Below are positions 1 to 7,895 of a stretch of 64,000 nt of DNA, in pieces. The stretch covers positions 124,001-188,000 of the forward strand of contig JAGFNW010000003.1 in NCBI GenBank assembly GCA_017592665.1, written 5' to 3'. The first letter of the stretch is position 1. Each line of letters starts with the position of its first letter. Both the position numbers and the translations under genes were made by a program. Below the pieces are notes generated by a model. The model worked only from the letters and a program-made list of their open reading frames with translations, ran no database searches and was not told the DNA's origin. The stretch is from Streptosporangiaceae bacterium NEAU-GS5 (GTDB taxonomy: Bacteria > Actinomycetota > Actinomycetes > Streptosporangiales > Streptosporangiaceae).

Positions 1-1839
1 GGCGGCTCGTCCATCACCCAGCAGTACGTGAAGCAGGTCCGGCTCAACGCCGCCGAGACCGAGGCCGAGCAGCGGGCGGCCCTCGCGCCCACCACGGCGC
101 GCAAGCTGCAGGAGATCCGCTATGCGATGGCCGTCGAACAGAAGTACTCAAAGGACGAGATCCTCGACCGCTATCTGAACATCGCCTACTTCGGTGCCAG
201 CTCGTACGGAATCGAGGCGGCCGCCAAGCGCTTCTTCGGCAAGCACGCCGCCGAGCTCGACCTCACCGAGGCCGCCACGCTGGCCGGGGCCGTACAGGAT
301 CCCAACATCACCGACCCCAACCTCGGCAAGGCCTTCCGCGACCGGCTGCTGGCGCGGCGCAACCTGGTCCTTGACGTCATGGCGCAGCACAACTTCATCA
401 CCACGAACGAGGCGGCCGAGGCCAAGGGCGACAAACTCGGCTTCAAGGACAAACCCATCCCGGGCGGGTGCGAGGAGAGCAGCTACCCCTACTTCTGCCT
501 CTACGTGCAGAACGAGATCCTCAACAACCCCGAGTTCGGTAAGACGTCGAAGGCCCGCGCCGAATACCTCAACCGCGGCGGCCTCACCATCAGGACCACG
601 CTCGACGCGAAGATGCAGAAGGCCGCCGAGAAGTCCATCAAGAAGTTCGTCTTCTCCAGCGACAAGCCCGTGGCGTCCGAGGCGCTGGTCGAGCCCGGCA
701 CCGGCGCCATCCGGGCGATGGCCGCGAGCCGGAAGTTCGGCAACAACAAGAAGAAGAACGAGATGAGCTTCAACGTGGTCGCCGACGCGGCGCACGGAGG
801 CGGCTCGGGCTTCCAGGCGGGCTCGACGTTCAAGCTGTTCACGCTGATCACGGCGCTGAAGGAAGGCATGAAGTTCGGCGACGGCTTCAACGTGGGCGGC
901 ACCTACATCGCCAAGGCGTACTCCGACTTCAAGAACTGCAAGGGCCAGAACGTCGGCGCCATCGACCCCAAGGACGGGTTGCTGCACAACGCGGAGGGCT
1001 CCGGCGGGTTCAAGACCCTCCAGACCGGCACCTGGGGCTCGGTGAACACGTTCTTCCTCACGCTCGAGCAGCACGTGGGCCTCTGCAACGTGGTCAAGAC
1101 GGCCAAGTCGCTCGGCATCAAGCGCGCCGACGGCCAGCCGCTGCAGGAGTTCGAGCCGTTCACGCTCGGCTTCAACGAGATGGACCCGATCACCGTGGCC
1201 AGCGCGTACGCGACGGTCGGCGCCCGCGGCAAGTACTGCCCGCCGATGGCGATCACCGAGATCACCGACCGGTTCAACCACGTCACGTCGTTCGCGCCGA
1301 AGTGCAAGCAGGTCCTCGAGCCGGAGATCGCCGACGCGGCCAGCAACATCCTTGAAGGCGTCTTCACCAAGGGCACCATGGCCGGGGTCGGCGGCATCGG
1401 CCGCGACGCGGCCGGCAAGACCGGCACCGGCGACGTGTCCCGGACCGTCTGGTTCGCCGGCTACACCCCCGACCTGGCCGGCGCCGTGTCGCTCGGCGAC
1501 CCGCGCGGCCCGGTCAAGTATCCGCTGAGCGGCCAGACCATCGGCGGCCGCTACTACGGCACCGTCTTCGGCGCCAGCATCCCCGGCCCCATCTGGAAGG
1601 CCACCATGATCGCGGCGCTGAAGGACACGCCGCCGTCACAGTTCGTCCGGCCGGACATGGAGCGCTTCGGCGGCTGCTCGCCCGGCATGTGCGCGCCCAA
1701 GCCCAAGCCGAAGCCCTCCGATAACGGCGGAGACGGCGGCGGCGACCACGGTGGAGACCACGGTGGTGGTGGAGACGGCGGCGGCGATGGTGGCGGAGAC
1801 GGCGGCGGCGGCCCGTTCGACCCGATCATCGTCCAATGA
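1..1839 (+). CDS. Class A penicillin-binding protein (GT51 + transpeptidase), 5' truncated by window edge
   Basis: Bifunctional peptidoglycan synthase that polymerises lipid II and cross-links stem peptides at the outer face of the membrane. The frame is open from base 1 and begins inside the GT51 domain at the motif GGSSITQQ, so the start, the membrane anchor and the first catalytic Glu lie upstream. The transpeptidase domain shows S-T-F-K (bases 823-834), S-V-N (1039-1047) and K-T-G (1417-1425), so all three active-site motifs are intact. From about base 1690 there is a Pro/Lys stretch and then a Gly/Asp/His-rich tail of about 35 residues, a disordered C-terminus common in actinobacterial PBPs. 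It ends with TGA and is followed by about 150 bp without a gene. Family assignment is secure. Confidence 0.95.
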   Translation, partial: GGSSITQQYVKQVRLNAAETEAEQRAALAPTTARKLQEIRYAMAVEQKYSKDEILDRYLNIAYFGASSYGIEAAAKRFFGKHAAELDLTEAATLAGAVQDPNITDPNLGKAFRDRLLARRNLVLDVMAQHNFITTNEAAEAKGDKLGFKDKPIPGGCEESSYPYFCLYVQNEILNNPEFGKTSKARAEYLNRGGLTIRTTLDAKMQKAAEKSIKKFVFSSDKPVASEALVEPGTGAIRAMAASRKFGNNKKKNEMSFNVVADAAHGGGSGFQAGSTFKLFTLITALKEGMKFGDGFNVGGTYIAKAYSDFKNCKGQNVGAIDPKDGLLHNAEGSGGFKTLQTGTWGSVNTFFLTLEQHVGLCNVVKTAKSLGIKRADGQPLQEFEPFTLGFNEMDPITVASAYATVGARGKYCPPMAITEITDRFNHVTSFAPKCKQVLEPEIADAASNILEGVFTKGTMAGVGGIGRDAAGKTGTGDVSRTVWFAGYTPDLAGAVSLGDPRGPVKYPLSGQTIGGRYYGTVFGASIPGPIWKATMIAALKDTPPSQFVRPDMERFGGCSPGMCAPKPKPKPSDNGGDGGGDHGGDHGGGGDGGGDGGGDGGGGPFDPIIVQ

Positions 1840-1992
1840 CCGGCGGGGCCGCTGCCTTGCGAAAGGCGGCGGCCCTGACGCTTTCTTCAGCCTTGACCTG
1901 AAGGCCCTGGACGGCGCCCGAGACCGGACGGACCGACCGGTGAGTCACGGACAACAGGCGAGCCACGGACGAGAGCCCCAGAGGGGGTCACC

Positions 1993-2448
1993 TCACTCGG
2001 CCAGGCGCGCCCGCACCAGCTGTGCCACACGCCCACCCTCGGCCCGGCCCGCGACCTTCGGGTTGAGGACCTTCATGACCTGCCCCATGGCCTTCGGCCC
2101 GCTGGCACCGCTCTCCGCGATCGCCTCGTCGACCAGCCGGCCCAGCTCCTCATCGGAAAGCTGAGCGGGCAGATATTCCTCCAGCACCGCCTGCTCGTCG
2201 AGCTCGGCCTGGGCCTGCTGGGCACGCCCGGCGTTCGCGAAAGCCTCAGAAGCCTCCTTACGCTTCTTGGCCTCCTTCGTGAGGACCTTCACGACCTCGT
2301 CGTCGGAGAGCTCGCGAGCCACCTTTCCGGCCACTTCCTCGACGTTGATGGCGGCGAGGGCCATGCGAATGGTCCGCACGCGAACGTCGTCGCGCGCCTT
2401 CATCGACGTGGAAAGGTCGGACTTCAGCTTGTCCTTCAGTGCGGTCAT
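1993..2448 (-). CDS. GatB/YqeY domain protein
   Basis: A protein of about 151 residues matching the YqeY family, a helical domain related to the tRNA-binding tail of the GatB amidotransferase subunit. It begins M-T-A-L-K-D-K-L-K and has the family's conserved block around P-A-Q-L-S-D-E-E-L and G-P-K-A-M-G-Q-V-M-K. Two further in-frame ATGs lie upstream (2457 and 2472); 2448 gives the usual N-terminus, with 2457 a close alternative. It is divergent from the metallophosphoesterase, with about 50 bp between the chosen starts. The molecular role of free-standing YqeY proteins is not settled; a link to tRNA-dependent amidation is only inferred from the domain. Confidence 0.88.
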   Translation of the reverse strand: MTALKDKLKSDLSTSMKARDDVRVRTIRMALAAINVEEVAGKVARELSDDEVVKVLTKEAKKRKEASEAFANAGRAQQAQAELDEQAVLEEYLPAQLSDEELGRLVDEAIAESGASGPKAMGQVMKVLNPKVAGRAEGGRVAQLVRARLAE

Positions 2449-2501
2449 GGGATCCATCTTGCCGTGCCACACAAGCGCATTTGTTCGGGCATGATGATGA
2501 G

Positions 2502-3404
2502 GTGCGGAAAGCTGTCGCGGTACCTGCCGGCGTCGCCGGGCTCGGCCTCGCCGGGCTCGCCTACGCGTCCGTGATCGAGCGGAACTGGTTCCGGCTCAGG
2601 CGGTTCGACGTGCCCGTCCTCAGCCCAGGTCAGCGGCCCGTGCGGATCCTCCAGATCTCCGACCTGCACCTCACTCCGGGGCGGGCGCGGCTGATCAACT
2701 GGGTGCGGTCGCTGGCCGCGCTGGAGCCCGACCTCGTGGTGAACACAGGCGACACGCTCGCCCACCCCGACGCCATACCCGCCTACCTGCGCGCCGTCGA
2801 GCCGCTCCTCGACCGGCCCGGCCTGTTCGTCTACGGCTCGAACGACCTCTACTCGCCCGTCCTGAAGAATCCGCTGCGCTACCTGTGGCGCACGTCGAAG
2901 GGCGACAATCACCGGCGGCACATCCCCGATCTGCCATGGACGGAGCTGGGCGCCGCGATGCGGGACGCCGGCTGGCACGACATGAACAACGCGATCGCCC
3001 GCCTCAAGATCGGCGAGCTGGACGTGCACGTGGGCGGCATCGACGACTCCCACATCGACCACGACCGCTACGACATGATCGCGGGCCCCGCCCCTACCGA
3101 CGCCGACCTCCGGCTGGGCATCATGCACTCCCCGGAGCCCCGGAACATGACCCGTTTCGCCGATGACGGCTACCAGCTCCTGCTGGCCGGCCACACCCAC
3201 GGCGGCCAGGTCTGCATCCCCTTCTACGGCGCCCTCGTCACCAACTGCGGCATCGACCGCGCACGCGTCAAGGGCCTCTCCCGCCACTCCACGGCCTGGC
3301 TCCACGTCTCCGCAGGCCTCGGCACCTCCCCGTACGCCCCGGCCCGCTTCGCCTGCCCGCCCGAGGCCACCCTCCTCACCCTCATCCCCCGCCTCCCCAG
3401 CTGA
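2502..3404 (+). CDS. Metallophosphoesterase, YkuE-like
   Basis: A predicted calcineurin-like metallophosphoesterase of 300 residues. Motifs in order: S-D-L-H-L, N-T-G-D-T, G-S-N-D in place of the usual G-N-H-D, and the C-terminal G-H-T-H-G-G-Q metal ligands. An N-terminal hydrophobic, Gly/Ala-rich segment suggests a membrane anchor or signal, placing the enzyme at the membrane. The GTG at 2502 is chosen because it gives a normal basic-then-hydrophobic N-terminus; the upstream ATG at 2439 would run into the divergent yqeY coding region. The substrate cannot be read from sequence; YkuE relatives act on phospholipid- or polyprenyl-type phosphates. The next feature is tRNA-Pro, about 115 bp downstream. 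Confidence 0.85.
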   Translation: MRKAVAVPAGVAGLGLAGLAYASVIERNWFRLRRFDVPVLSPGQRPVRILQISDLHLTPGRARLINWVRSLAALEPDLVVNTGDTLAHPDAIPAYLRAVEPLLDRPGLFVYGSNDLYSPVLKNPLRYLWRTSKGDNHRRHIPDLPWTELGAAMRDAGWHDMNNAIARLKIGELDVHVGGIDDSHIDHDRYDMIAGPAPTDADLRLGIMHSPEPRNMTRFADDGYQLLLAGHTHGGQVCIPFYGALVTNCGIDRARVKGLSRHSTAWLHVSAGLGTSPYAPARFACPPEATLLTLIPRLPS

Positions 3405-3518
3405 CGGCGGCCATCGACCCGGATCTGACGGGGCCTGGCTCGCCAGGTGACGCAAGCACCCCCAAAGTCCGCTAGACTTTCGTAGGCACCAGCGGGGGAC
3501 ACTCCCGTCACGTGCGAT

Positions 3519-3592
3519 CGGGATGTAGCGCAGTTTGGCAGCGCGCTTCGTTCGGGACGAAGAGGCCGGAGGTTCAAATCCTCTCATCCCGA
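3519..3592 (+). tRNA. tRNA-Pro (anticodon CGG)
   Basis: A complete cloverleaf reads from base 3519. The acceptor stem CGGGATG (3519-3525) pairs with CATCCCG (3585-3591) and the discriminator is A3592. The D-arm carries TAGCGCAGTTTGGCAGCGC, the anticodon arm is CTTCG-TTCGGGA-CGAAG with anticodon CGG at 3553-3555, and the T-arm contains GGTTCAAATCC. CCA is not encoded. A strong hairpin terminator follows 20 bp later. The gene stands at the left edge of a lower-GC segment with TIR genes, and tRNA genes are common integration points for genomic islands. Confidence 0.97.
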
Positions 3593-3611
3593 CTGGATCT
3601 TTCCAGTTCAG

Positions 3612-3644
3612 AAGGGGTTTCGGACTAAGTCCGGAGCCCCTTTT
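3612..3644 (+). terminator. Intrinsic terminator of tRNA-Pro
   Basis: Bases 3612-3625 pair with 3629-3642 in a 14-bp stem, with two G-T pairs, closed by the three-base loop TAA and running into a T tract (3641-3644). It sits 20 bp after the tRNA. The 15 bases TTCAGAAGGGGTTTC at 3607-3621 recur on the opposite strand at 17991-18005, at another hairpin. Confidence 0.85.
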
Positions 3645-3869
3645 CTGGTTTTCGAAGGTTGTGACGGGGAGTCACCCGACGGCGATGCTGATCATCAACT
3701 TGGGCCAGTGGTAGCGCGTCTACTTCGCGCCATGCCGAAGCGGCCATGTCTGACGGACCATGCCTGTCGAGATCAGCGGGCCCAGACAAGCGAATCGACA
3801 GTATCGCTGCGTTGTGAGCCGATATCTTCGTAACAGCGTGATTCATTTTGGCGTCAGTGGAGGGTACCC

Positions 3870-4337
3870 ATGGCGACGAACGATCCAACTCAGCCGGTTG
3901 ATTTCTTCATCACCTACAACAGAAATGACGCCGACTGGGCCACCTGGATCGCCGAGACGCTTGAGGCCGCTGGATACACCACGGCGATTCAGGCGTGGGA
4001 TTTCCGTCCGGGCGACAACTTCATGGCAGCGATGGATCATGCCCTGAAGACCTGCCGACATGCTCTCGGGGTGCTGTCACCGGACTATCTCACCTCGGTC
4101 TTCACCCGAGCGGAGTGGACTGCGGCCTATCGCGAAACGTTGCTAGGCAAAACACGTGGGTTCATACCGGTCAGAGTCGCCGCCTGCGATGTGACTCCGC
4201 TGCTGGGGCCTCTGGTCTACATTGATCTAGTTGATGTGGAGGAAGGCGAGGCCCGCAGTCGGCTCCTGGCCGGCGTCGCCGACTCGACCGGCCGACCCCG
4301 TCGCTCATCCGGGTTCCCGGGAGCCTCACGCCGGTAA
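3870..4337 (+). CDS. Stand-alone TIR domain protein with catalytic Glu
   Basis: A 155-residue protein that is essentially one TIR domain. It opens with D-F-F-I-T-Y-N-R-N-D (about residues 11-20), has W-I-A-E-T-L in helix A, W-D-F-R-P-G-D-N-F in the BB-loop region, and the block F-T-R-A-E-W, whose Glu82 sits where bacterial TIR NADases carry their catalytic Glu. A GGAGGG ribosome site precedes the ATG. It is a clear paralog of the TIR domain of the next gene, aligning end to end, and stops just after a residual G-F-P-G linker motif as though copied from the N-terminus of that gene. The likely role is NAD-cleaving or signalling effector of a defence or cell-death module; this is inferred from family and context. 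Base composition is visibly less GC-rich than flanking genes. Confidence 0.85.
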   Translation: MATNDPTQPVDFFITYNRNDADWATWIAETLEAAGYTTAIQAWDFRPGDNFMAAMDHALKTCRHALGVLSPDYLTSVFTRAEWTAAYRETLLGKTRGFIPVRVAACDVTPLLGPLVYIDLVDVEEGEARSRLLAGVADSTGRPRRSSGFPGASRR

Positions 4338-4382
4338 ATCCCATAGGGGCGGGCCTGCATACGGGAGTAGCCAGGAGATTCT

Positions 4383-7300
4383 GTGTCGGACGCCGAATAC
4401 ACCAAAGACTTCTTCATCAGCCATGCGGACGCTGATGTCCACTGGGCGGAGTGGATAGCTGGGGAACTGGAAAACAACGGCTACACGGTGATCCACAAGG
4501 GGTGGGACATCCTCCCCGGGCACAACCTTCTTGCCAAGATCGACGAAGCGCTGTCTACCTGCCGGCACACTCTCCATGTTCTGTCCGACAAACACAACGC
4601 GGATATTGCGGCTCGCACCGCTGCATTGAATCAGGGCCTGGACGGCAAAGACCGGGCCCTGATTCCCATCCGGGTGAGCGACGGTGACATCCCACCGTTG
4701 CTGGAGACTCTCGTGACGATCGACCTCCGCGGTGCGGAGGAAAGCGAGGCCCGGCGCCGCCTGCTGGCAGGGGTCGCCAAGCAAGTGGAGCGGGTCGCTC
4801 GATCCGGGTTTCCCAACAAATCCGCAAAGAAGACCCGATTCCCTGGCGACGAGCCGGAGGTCTTCCAACTTCGCGGGAAACGTGCTGAGCCGAGTTTCAT
4901 CGGGCGCGACGACATGCTGACCGACCTATATCGCGCCCTACGCGCAGGTCGTCCGACTTCTCCGATCCAGGCGATCGTCGGCTTGGGCGGCCTGGGCAAA
5001 ACCCAACTCGCTGTCGAGTACGCCTTTCGTCACGCGGCCGCCTATGACGTGGTGTGGTGGGTGCGAGCCGAGGATCCTGCCACTTTGCGCGGAGACTACG
5101 CCGAACTCGCCACGGAACTGGACCTCCCGTTCGACAAAGATGACCAAGCGATAGCAGCGCTCCGCCAGACGCTACGTCGGCGCAAGAACTGGTTGTTGAT
5201 CTTCGACAACGCGGAGGACCCCGACGAGCTCTTGCCACTTCTCCCCGACAAGACCTCGGGGCATGTGCTCATCACCTCCAGGCGGCCCGAGTGGCCACAC
5301 GCGGAAATCAAACATCTTGAGGTCCTCCCCAGCGCCGCCGCCACGGAGTACCTGCGCCAATGGGGAGGGGTATCCAGCTCCGACACGGCGCGAGATCTGG
5401 CGGAGGCCCTTGGAGGTCTGCCTTTGGCCCTGACACATGCGGCGAGCACGATCAGGGGAATGTCCGCTAGCGAGTATCTCGACCTGCTTCATCGGCAGTC
5501 ACCAGAACTCTTCGCGCCGGGAGCCTCCGGAAATCACCAAGCGACGATCGCGTCAACATGGCGAGTGTCCTTCGACCATTTGGCTGCTCGATCTCCCAGC
5601 GCGGTCGCCCTCTTCCGCTTGGCGGCGTTTCTCGGGGCCGAGGCGATCCCGATCGACCAGATCCTTCCAGTGCCAGATATGCCTGCCGAATTGGCCCAAA
5701 CGTTGACAGACCCGTTCCGCCGTAGCGATGCCACCCAGGCACTCGGGGAATACTCCCTGGCCAAGACCGGTGACGGCCTCATGTCAATTCATCGTATGGT
5801 TCAAGCCGTCACTCGGGCCGCACTCGGCGCGGAGGAACCTCGATGGGCAGGATTCGCGCTCGCCACGATGAGCATTGCGTTTCCCATCGAGGTAGGCGAT
5901 CCCGCGTTCTGGCCGGCCTGCGAACCTCTGCTCCCGCACGCGCTTTCCAGCGCCCAGCACGCGCGGCGACTCCACGTCGACATCGCGGAAGCAATCGATC
6001 TGCTGGAGCGAATTGCCCGATATCTCCTAGCGCGGGGAAGGCTGGACCAAGCCGCCGCCGTCGTTGAAGACGCGTTGAACTCATCAAAAGAGCTTCCCGC
6101 AGAGGCTGACGAGTATCTTCACTGCCGCAACACCCAAGGGCTGATCCTCCTCAATCAGGGCGATCATCACGGGGCATGCCTAGCACAGGAAGAGGTCTAT
6201 CAGACCAGAATCCGGAAAAGGGGAGATAGCGACCTCGACACGCTGCGCGCAGGTCGAGACCTCGTTGAGGCGCTCTTCCGGCAGGGTCAGTGGATGCAGG
6301 CCACCGAATTGCAGAATCAACTCGTCGACGCGTTCACCGCCGTTCTTGGTACTGAGGACCTCGAAACCGTAAAGGCTGTGGCTTACCAGGCGACGCTGCT
6401 CCGCACCGCCGGACACTATTGGCAGGCGCGCACCCTGGAGGAGCAAGTACTGGAAGCCCGTCGCCGAATCCTCGGCGGCGAACACCCCGACACCCTCACC
6501 GCCATCGGCAACCTCGCAGGCACCCTCCACGCACAGGGCGAATACCACCGCGCACACGCCCTCCAAGAACAGGTACTGGAAGCCCGTCGCCGAATCCTCG
6601 GCAACGAACACCCCGCAACCCTCACCGCCATCAGCATCCTCGCAGGCACCCTCCACGTACAAGGCGAATACCACCGCGCGCGCACCCTCCAAGAACAGGT
6701 GCTGGAAGCCCGTCGCCGAATCCTCGGCAACGAACACCCCGACACCCTCACCGCCATCAGCAACCTCGCAGGCACCCTCCACGCACAAGGCGAATACCAC
6801 CACGCGCGCACCCTCCAAGAACAGGCACTGGAAGCCAAGCGCCGAATCCTCGGCAACGAACACCCCGACACCCTCACCGCCATCGGCAACCTCGCAGGCA
6901 ACCTCTCTGCACAAGGCGAACACCACCACGCGCGCACCCTCCAAGAACAGGCACTGGAAGCCCGTCGCCGACTCCTCGGCAACGAACACCCCGACACCCT
7001 CACCGCCATCGGCAACCTCGCAGGCACCCTCCACGCACAAGGCGAATACCACCGCGCACACGCCCTCCAAGAACAGGTACTGGAAGCCCGTCGCCGACTC
7101 CTCGGCGACGAACATCCCGCAACCCTCACCGCCATCGGCGACCTCGCAGGAACCCTCTCTGCACAAGGCGAACACCACCGCGCACACGCCCTCCGAGAAC
7201 AGGCGCTGGAAGCCCGTCGCCGAATCCTCGGCAACGAACATCCCGACACCCTCACCTCGTTGATCAACTTTGCGATCAGCCTTCACGTGCTTGGTGAAAC

Positions 7301-7589
7301 AGAGAAGGCACACGGCCTAATCGTGGAGGCCCTCGCTGTCAGTAAGCGCATCCATGGTCAGAGAAACCCGCTTACTTCCCATATCGCATGGAAGCTGGTG
7401 TCGATCCTTGATGCGCCCCACGAGCAAATTCGACAGAAATCGATCATCTTCGAGAACTTTTCCTGGCTGTCGAAGGAGCCGTCCAATCGGTTGAGCGGGG
7501 AGCAGAAGACCATCCGCGAACAGCTGAAGCGTTTCTTCGGTAAAGGAAGCAAACTCACCAACCGCCGTAAGCCGAAAGGCAGGAGATAG
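4383..7589 (+). CDS. TIR - NB-ARC - TPR protein (bacterial NLR-like)
   Basis: A 1068-residue STAND-type signalling ATPase. Residues about 1-135 form a TIR domain in which the position matching Glu82 of the upstream TIR protein is Ala80, so this copy is probably catalytically dead. After a linker comes NB-ARC: Walker A G-L-G-G-L-G-K-T (200-207), Walker B L-L-I-F-D (271-275), the sensor L-I-T-S-R-R, a G-L-P-L-A-L motif and a winged-helix S-I-H-R-M-V-Q motif. The C-terminal third is TPR, including seven nearly identical 42-residue units. A GTG start follows an AGGAG site, 45 bp after the TIR gene, so the two are probably co-transcribed. TIR-NB-ARC-TPR proteins occur in actinobacterial defence and in FxSxx-COOH peptide loci; no peptide or radical-SAM gene is visible here. 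An inferred role is ligand sensor that recruits the TIR partner. Confidence 0.88.
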   Translation: MSDAEYTKDFFISHADADVHWAEWIAGELENNGYTVIHKGWDILPGHNLLAKIDEALSTCRHTLHVLSDKHNADIAARTAALNQGLDGKDRALIPIRVSDGDIPPLLETLVTIDLRGAEESEARRRLLAGVAKQVERVARSGFPNKSAKKTRFPGDEPEVFQLRGKRAEPSFIGRDDMLTDLYRALRAGRPTSPIQAIVGLGGLGKTQLAVEYAFRHAAAYDVVWWVRAEDPATLRGDYAELATELDLPFDKDDQAIAALRQTLRRRKNWLLIFDNAEDPDELLPLLPDKTSGHVLITSRRPEWPHAEIKHLEVLPSAAATEYLRQWGGVSSSDTARDLAEALGGLPLALTHAASTIRGMSASEYLDLLHRQSPELFAPGASGNHQATIASTWRVSFDHLAARSPSAVALFRLAAFLGAEAIPIDQILPVPDMPAELAQTLTDPFRRSDATQALGEYSLAKTGDGLMSIHRMVQAVTRAALGAEEPRWAGFALATMSIAFPIEVGDPAFWPACEPLLPHALSSAQHARRLHVDIAEAIDLLERIARYLLARGRLDQAAAVVEDALNSSKELPAEADEYLHCRNTQGLILLNQGDHHGACLAQEEVYQTRIRKRGDSDLDTLRAGRDLVEALFRQGQWMQATELQNQLVDAFTAVLGTEDLETVKAVAYQATLLRTAGHYWQARTLEEQVLEARRRILGGEHPDTLTAIGNLAGTLHAQGEYHRAHALQEQVLEARRRILGNEHPATLTAISILAGTLHVQGEYHRARTLQEQVLEARRRILGNEHPDTLTAISNLAGTLHAQGEYHHARTLQEQALEAKRRILGNEHPDTLTAIGNLAGNLSAQGEHHHARTLQEQALEARRRLLGNEHPDTLTAIGNLAGTLHAQGEYHRAHALQEQVLEARRRLLGDEHPATLTAIGDLAGTLSAQGEHHRAHALREQALEARRRILGNEHPDTLTSLINFAISLHVLGETEKAHGLIVEALAVSKRIHGQRNPLTSHIAWKLVSILDAPHEQIRQKSIIFENFSWLSKEPSNRLSGEQKTIREQLKRFFGKGSKLTNRRKPKGRR
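6435..7316 (+). repeat. Seven tandem 126-bp TPR units
   Basis: The segment is seven head-to-tail 126-bp units, each coding a 42-residue TPR of the kinesin-light-chain type (L-x-E-Q-x-L-E-A-R-R-R-I-L-G, then E-H-P-D-T-L-T-A-I). The phase marker CTGGAAGC falls at 6450, 6576, 6702, 6828, 6954, 7080 and 7206, exactly 126 bp apart. Neighbouring units differ at only a few bases; the seventh diverges in its second half. Near-identity at the DNA level, not only the protein level, points to recent expansion or gene conversion. Long open frames on the opposite strand here are a by-product of the repeat. Confidence 0.95.
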
Positions 7590-7689
7590 CGACATATCCC
7601 TTACTTGCCGGCTCATTCAAGCTGTGCTGCTCGAGTTTCTGCAGCAGAGCCGTGCGGTTCTCTGGAGACCCGCAGAACATTGCCACGGG

Positions 7690-7815
7690 ATTGGAGTCGC
7701 CTCCGGCAGCAGCCGCGGCCGCAGGTGTCGCGTACAGCCTCGCGGCCGATCAGACCAAGCCTTTTGGCGGTCTCGAGTGGCGCACGCCGGCGAACCGCAG
7801 CCGCATGTCGACACA
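7690..7815 (-). pseudogene. Decayed fragment of a ROK-family gene
   Basis: About 100 bp here align on the same strand with 8208-8310 inside the intact ROK gene just downstream. On the minus strand one frame reads C-G-C-G-S-P-A-C, matching the ROK zinc motif C-G-C-G-S-A-G-C, and a second frame then reads G-R-E-A-V-R-D-T, identical to the intact protein. At least one single-base indel (near 7722) separates the frames, so it cannot be expressed as ROK. No start, N-terminal HTH or sugar-kinase core is present. The rest of the 306-bp interval between the NLR gene and ROK shows nothing recognisable. It marks the right edge of the TIR segment. Confidence 0.7.
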
Positions 7816-7895
7816 TACGTTCCGTCGTCGAATAGGCGCGACCCCGCGCCGAGGATGGCACGGAGTCGGGTTTCACGCGGGGGTCGGGGCGATTG

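Noticed and set aside
1751-2164. Plus-strand frame spanning the PBP end
   Set aside because: Out-of-frame shadow of the PBP tail and the yqeY gene.
2838-2849. Loss of G-N-H-D catalytic motif in the metallophosphoesterase
   Set aside because: G-S-N-D at this place is, as far as I recall, usual in actinobacterial YkuE-like proteins, so it is not evidence of inactivity.
6180-7313. Long minus-strand open frame across the TPR array
   Set aside because: It mirrors the 126-bp repeat of the real plus-strand gene; lack of stops is due to repeat and GC bias, and it has no ribosome site or family.
3870-7589. FxSxx-COOH peptide maturation system
   Set aside because: The TIR-NB-ARC-TPR architecture fits, but no FxSxx precursor or radical-SAM gene is seen nearby.
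3573-7895. Direct repeat of the tRNA-Pro 3' end as att site
   Set aside because: I looked for a second copy of GGTTCAAATCCTCTCATCCC downstream and found none, nor an integrase.
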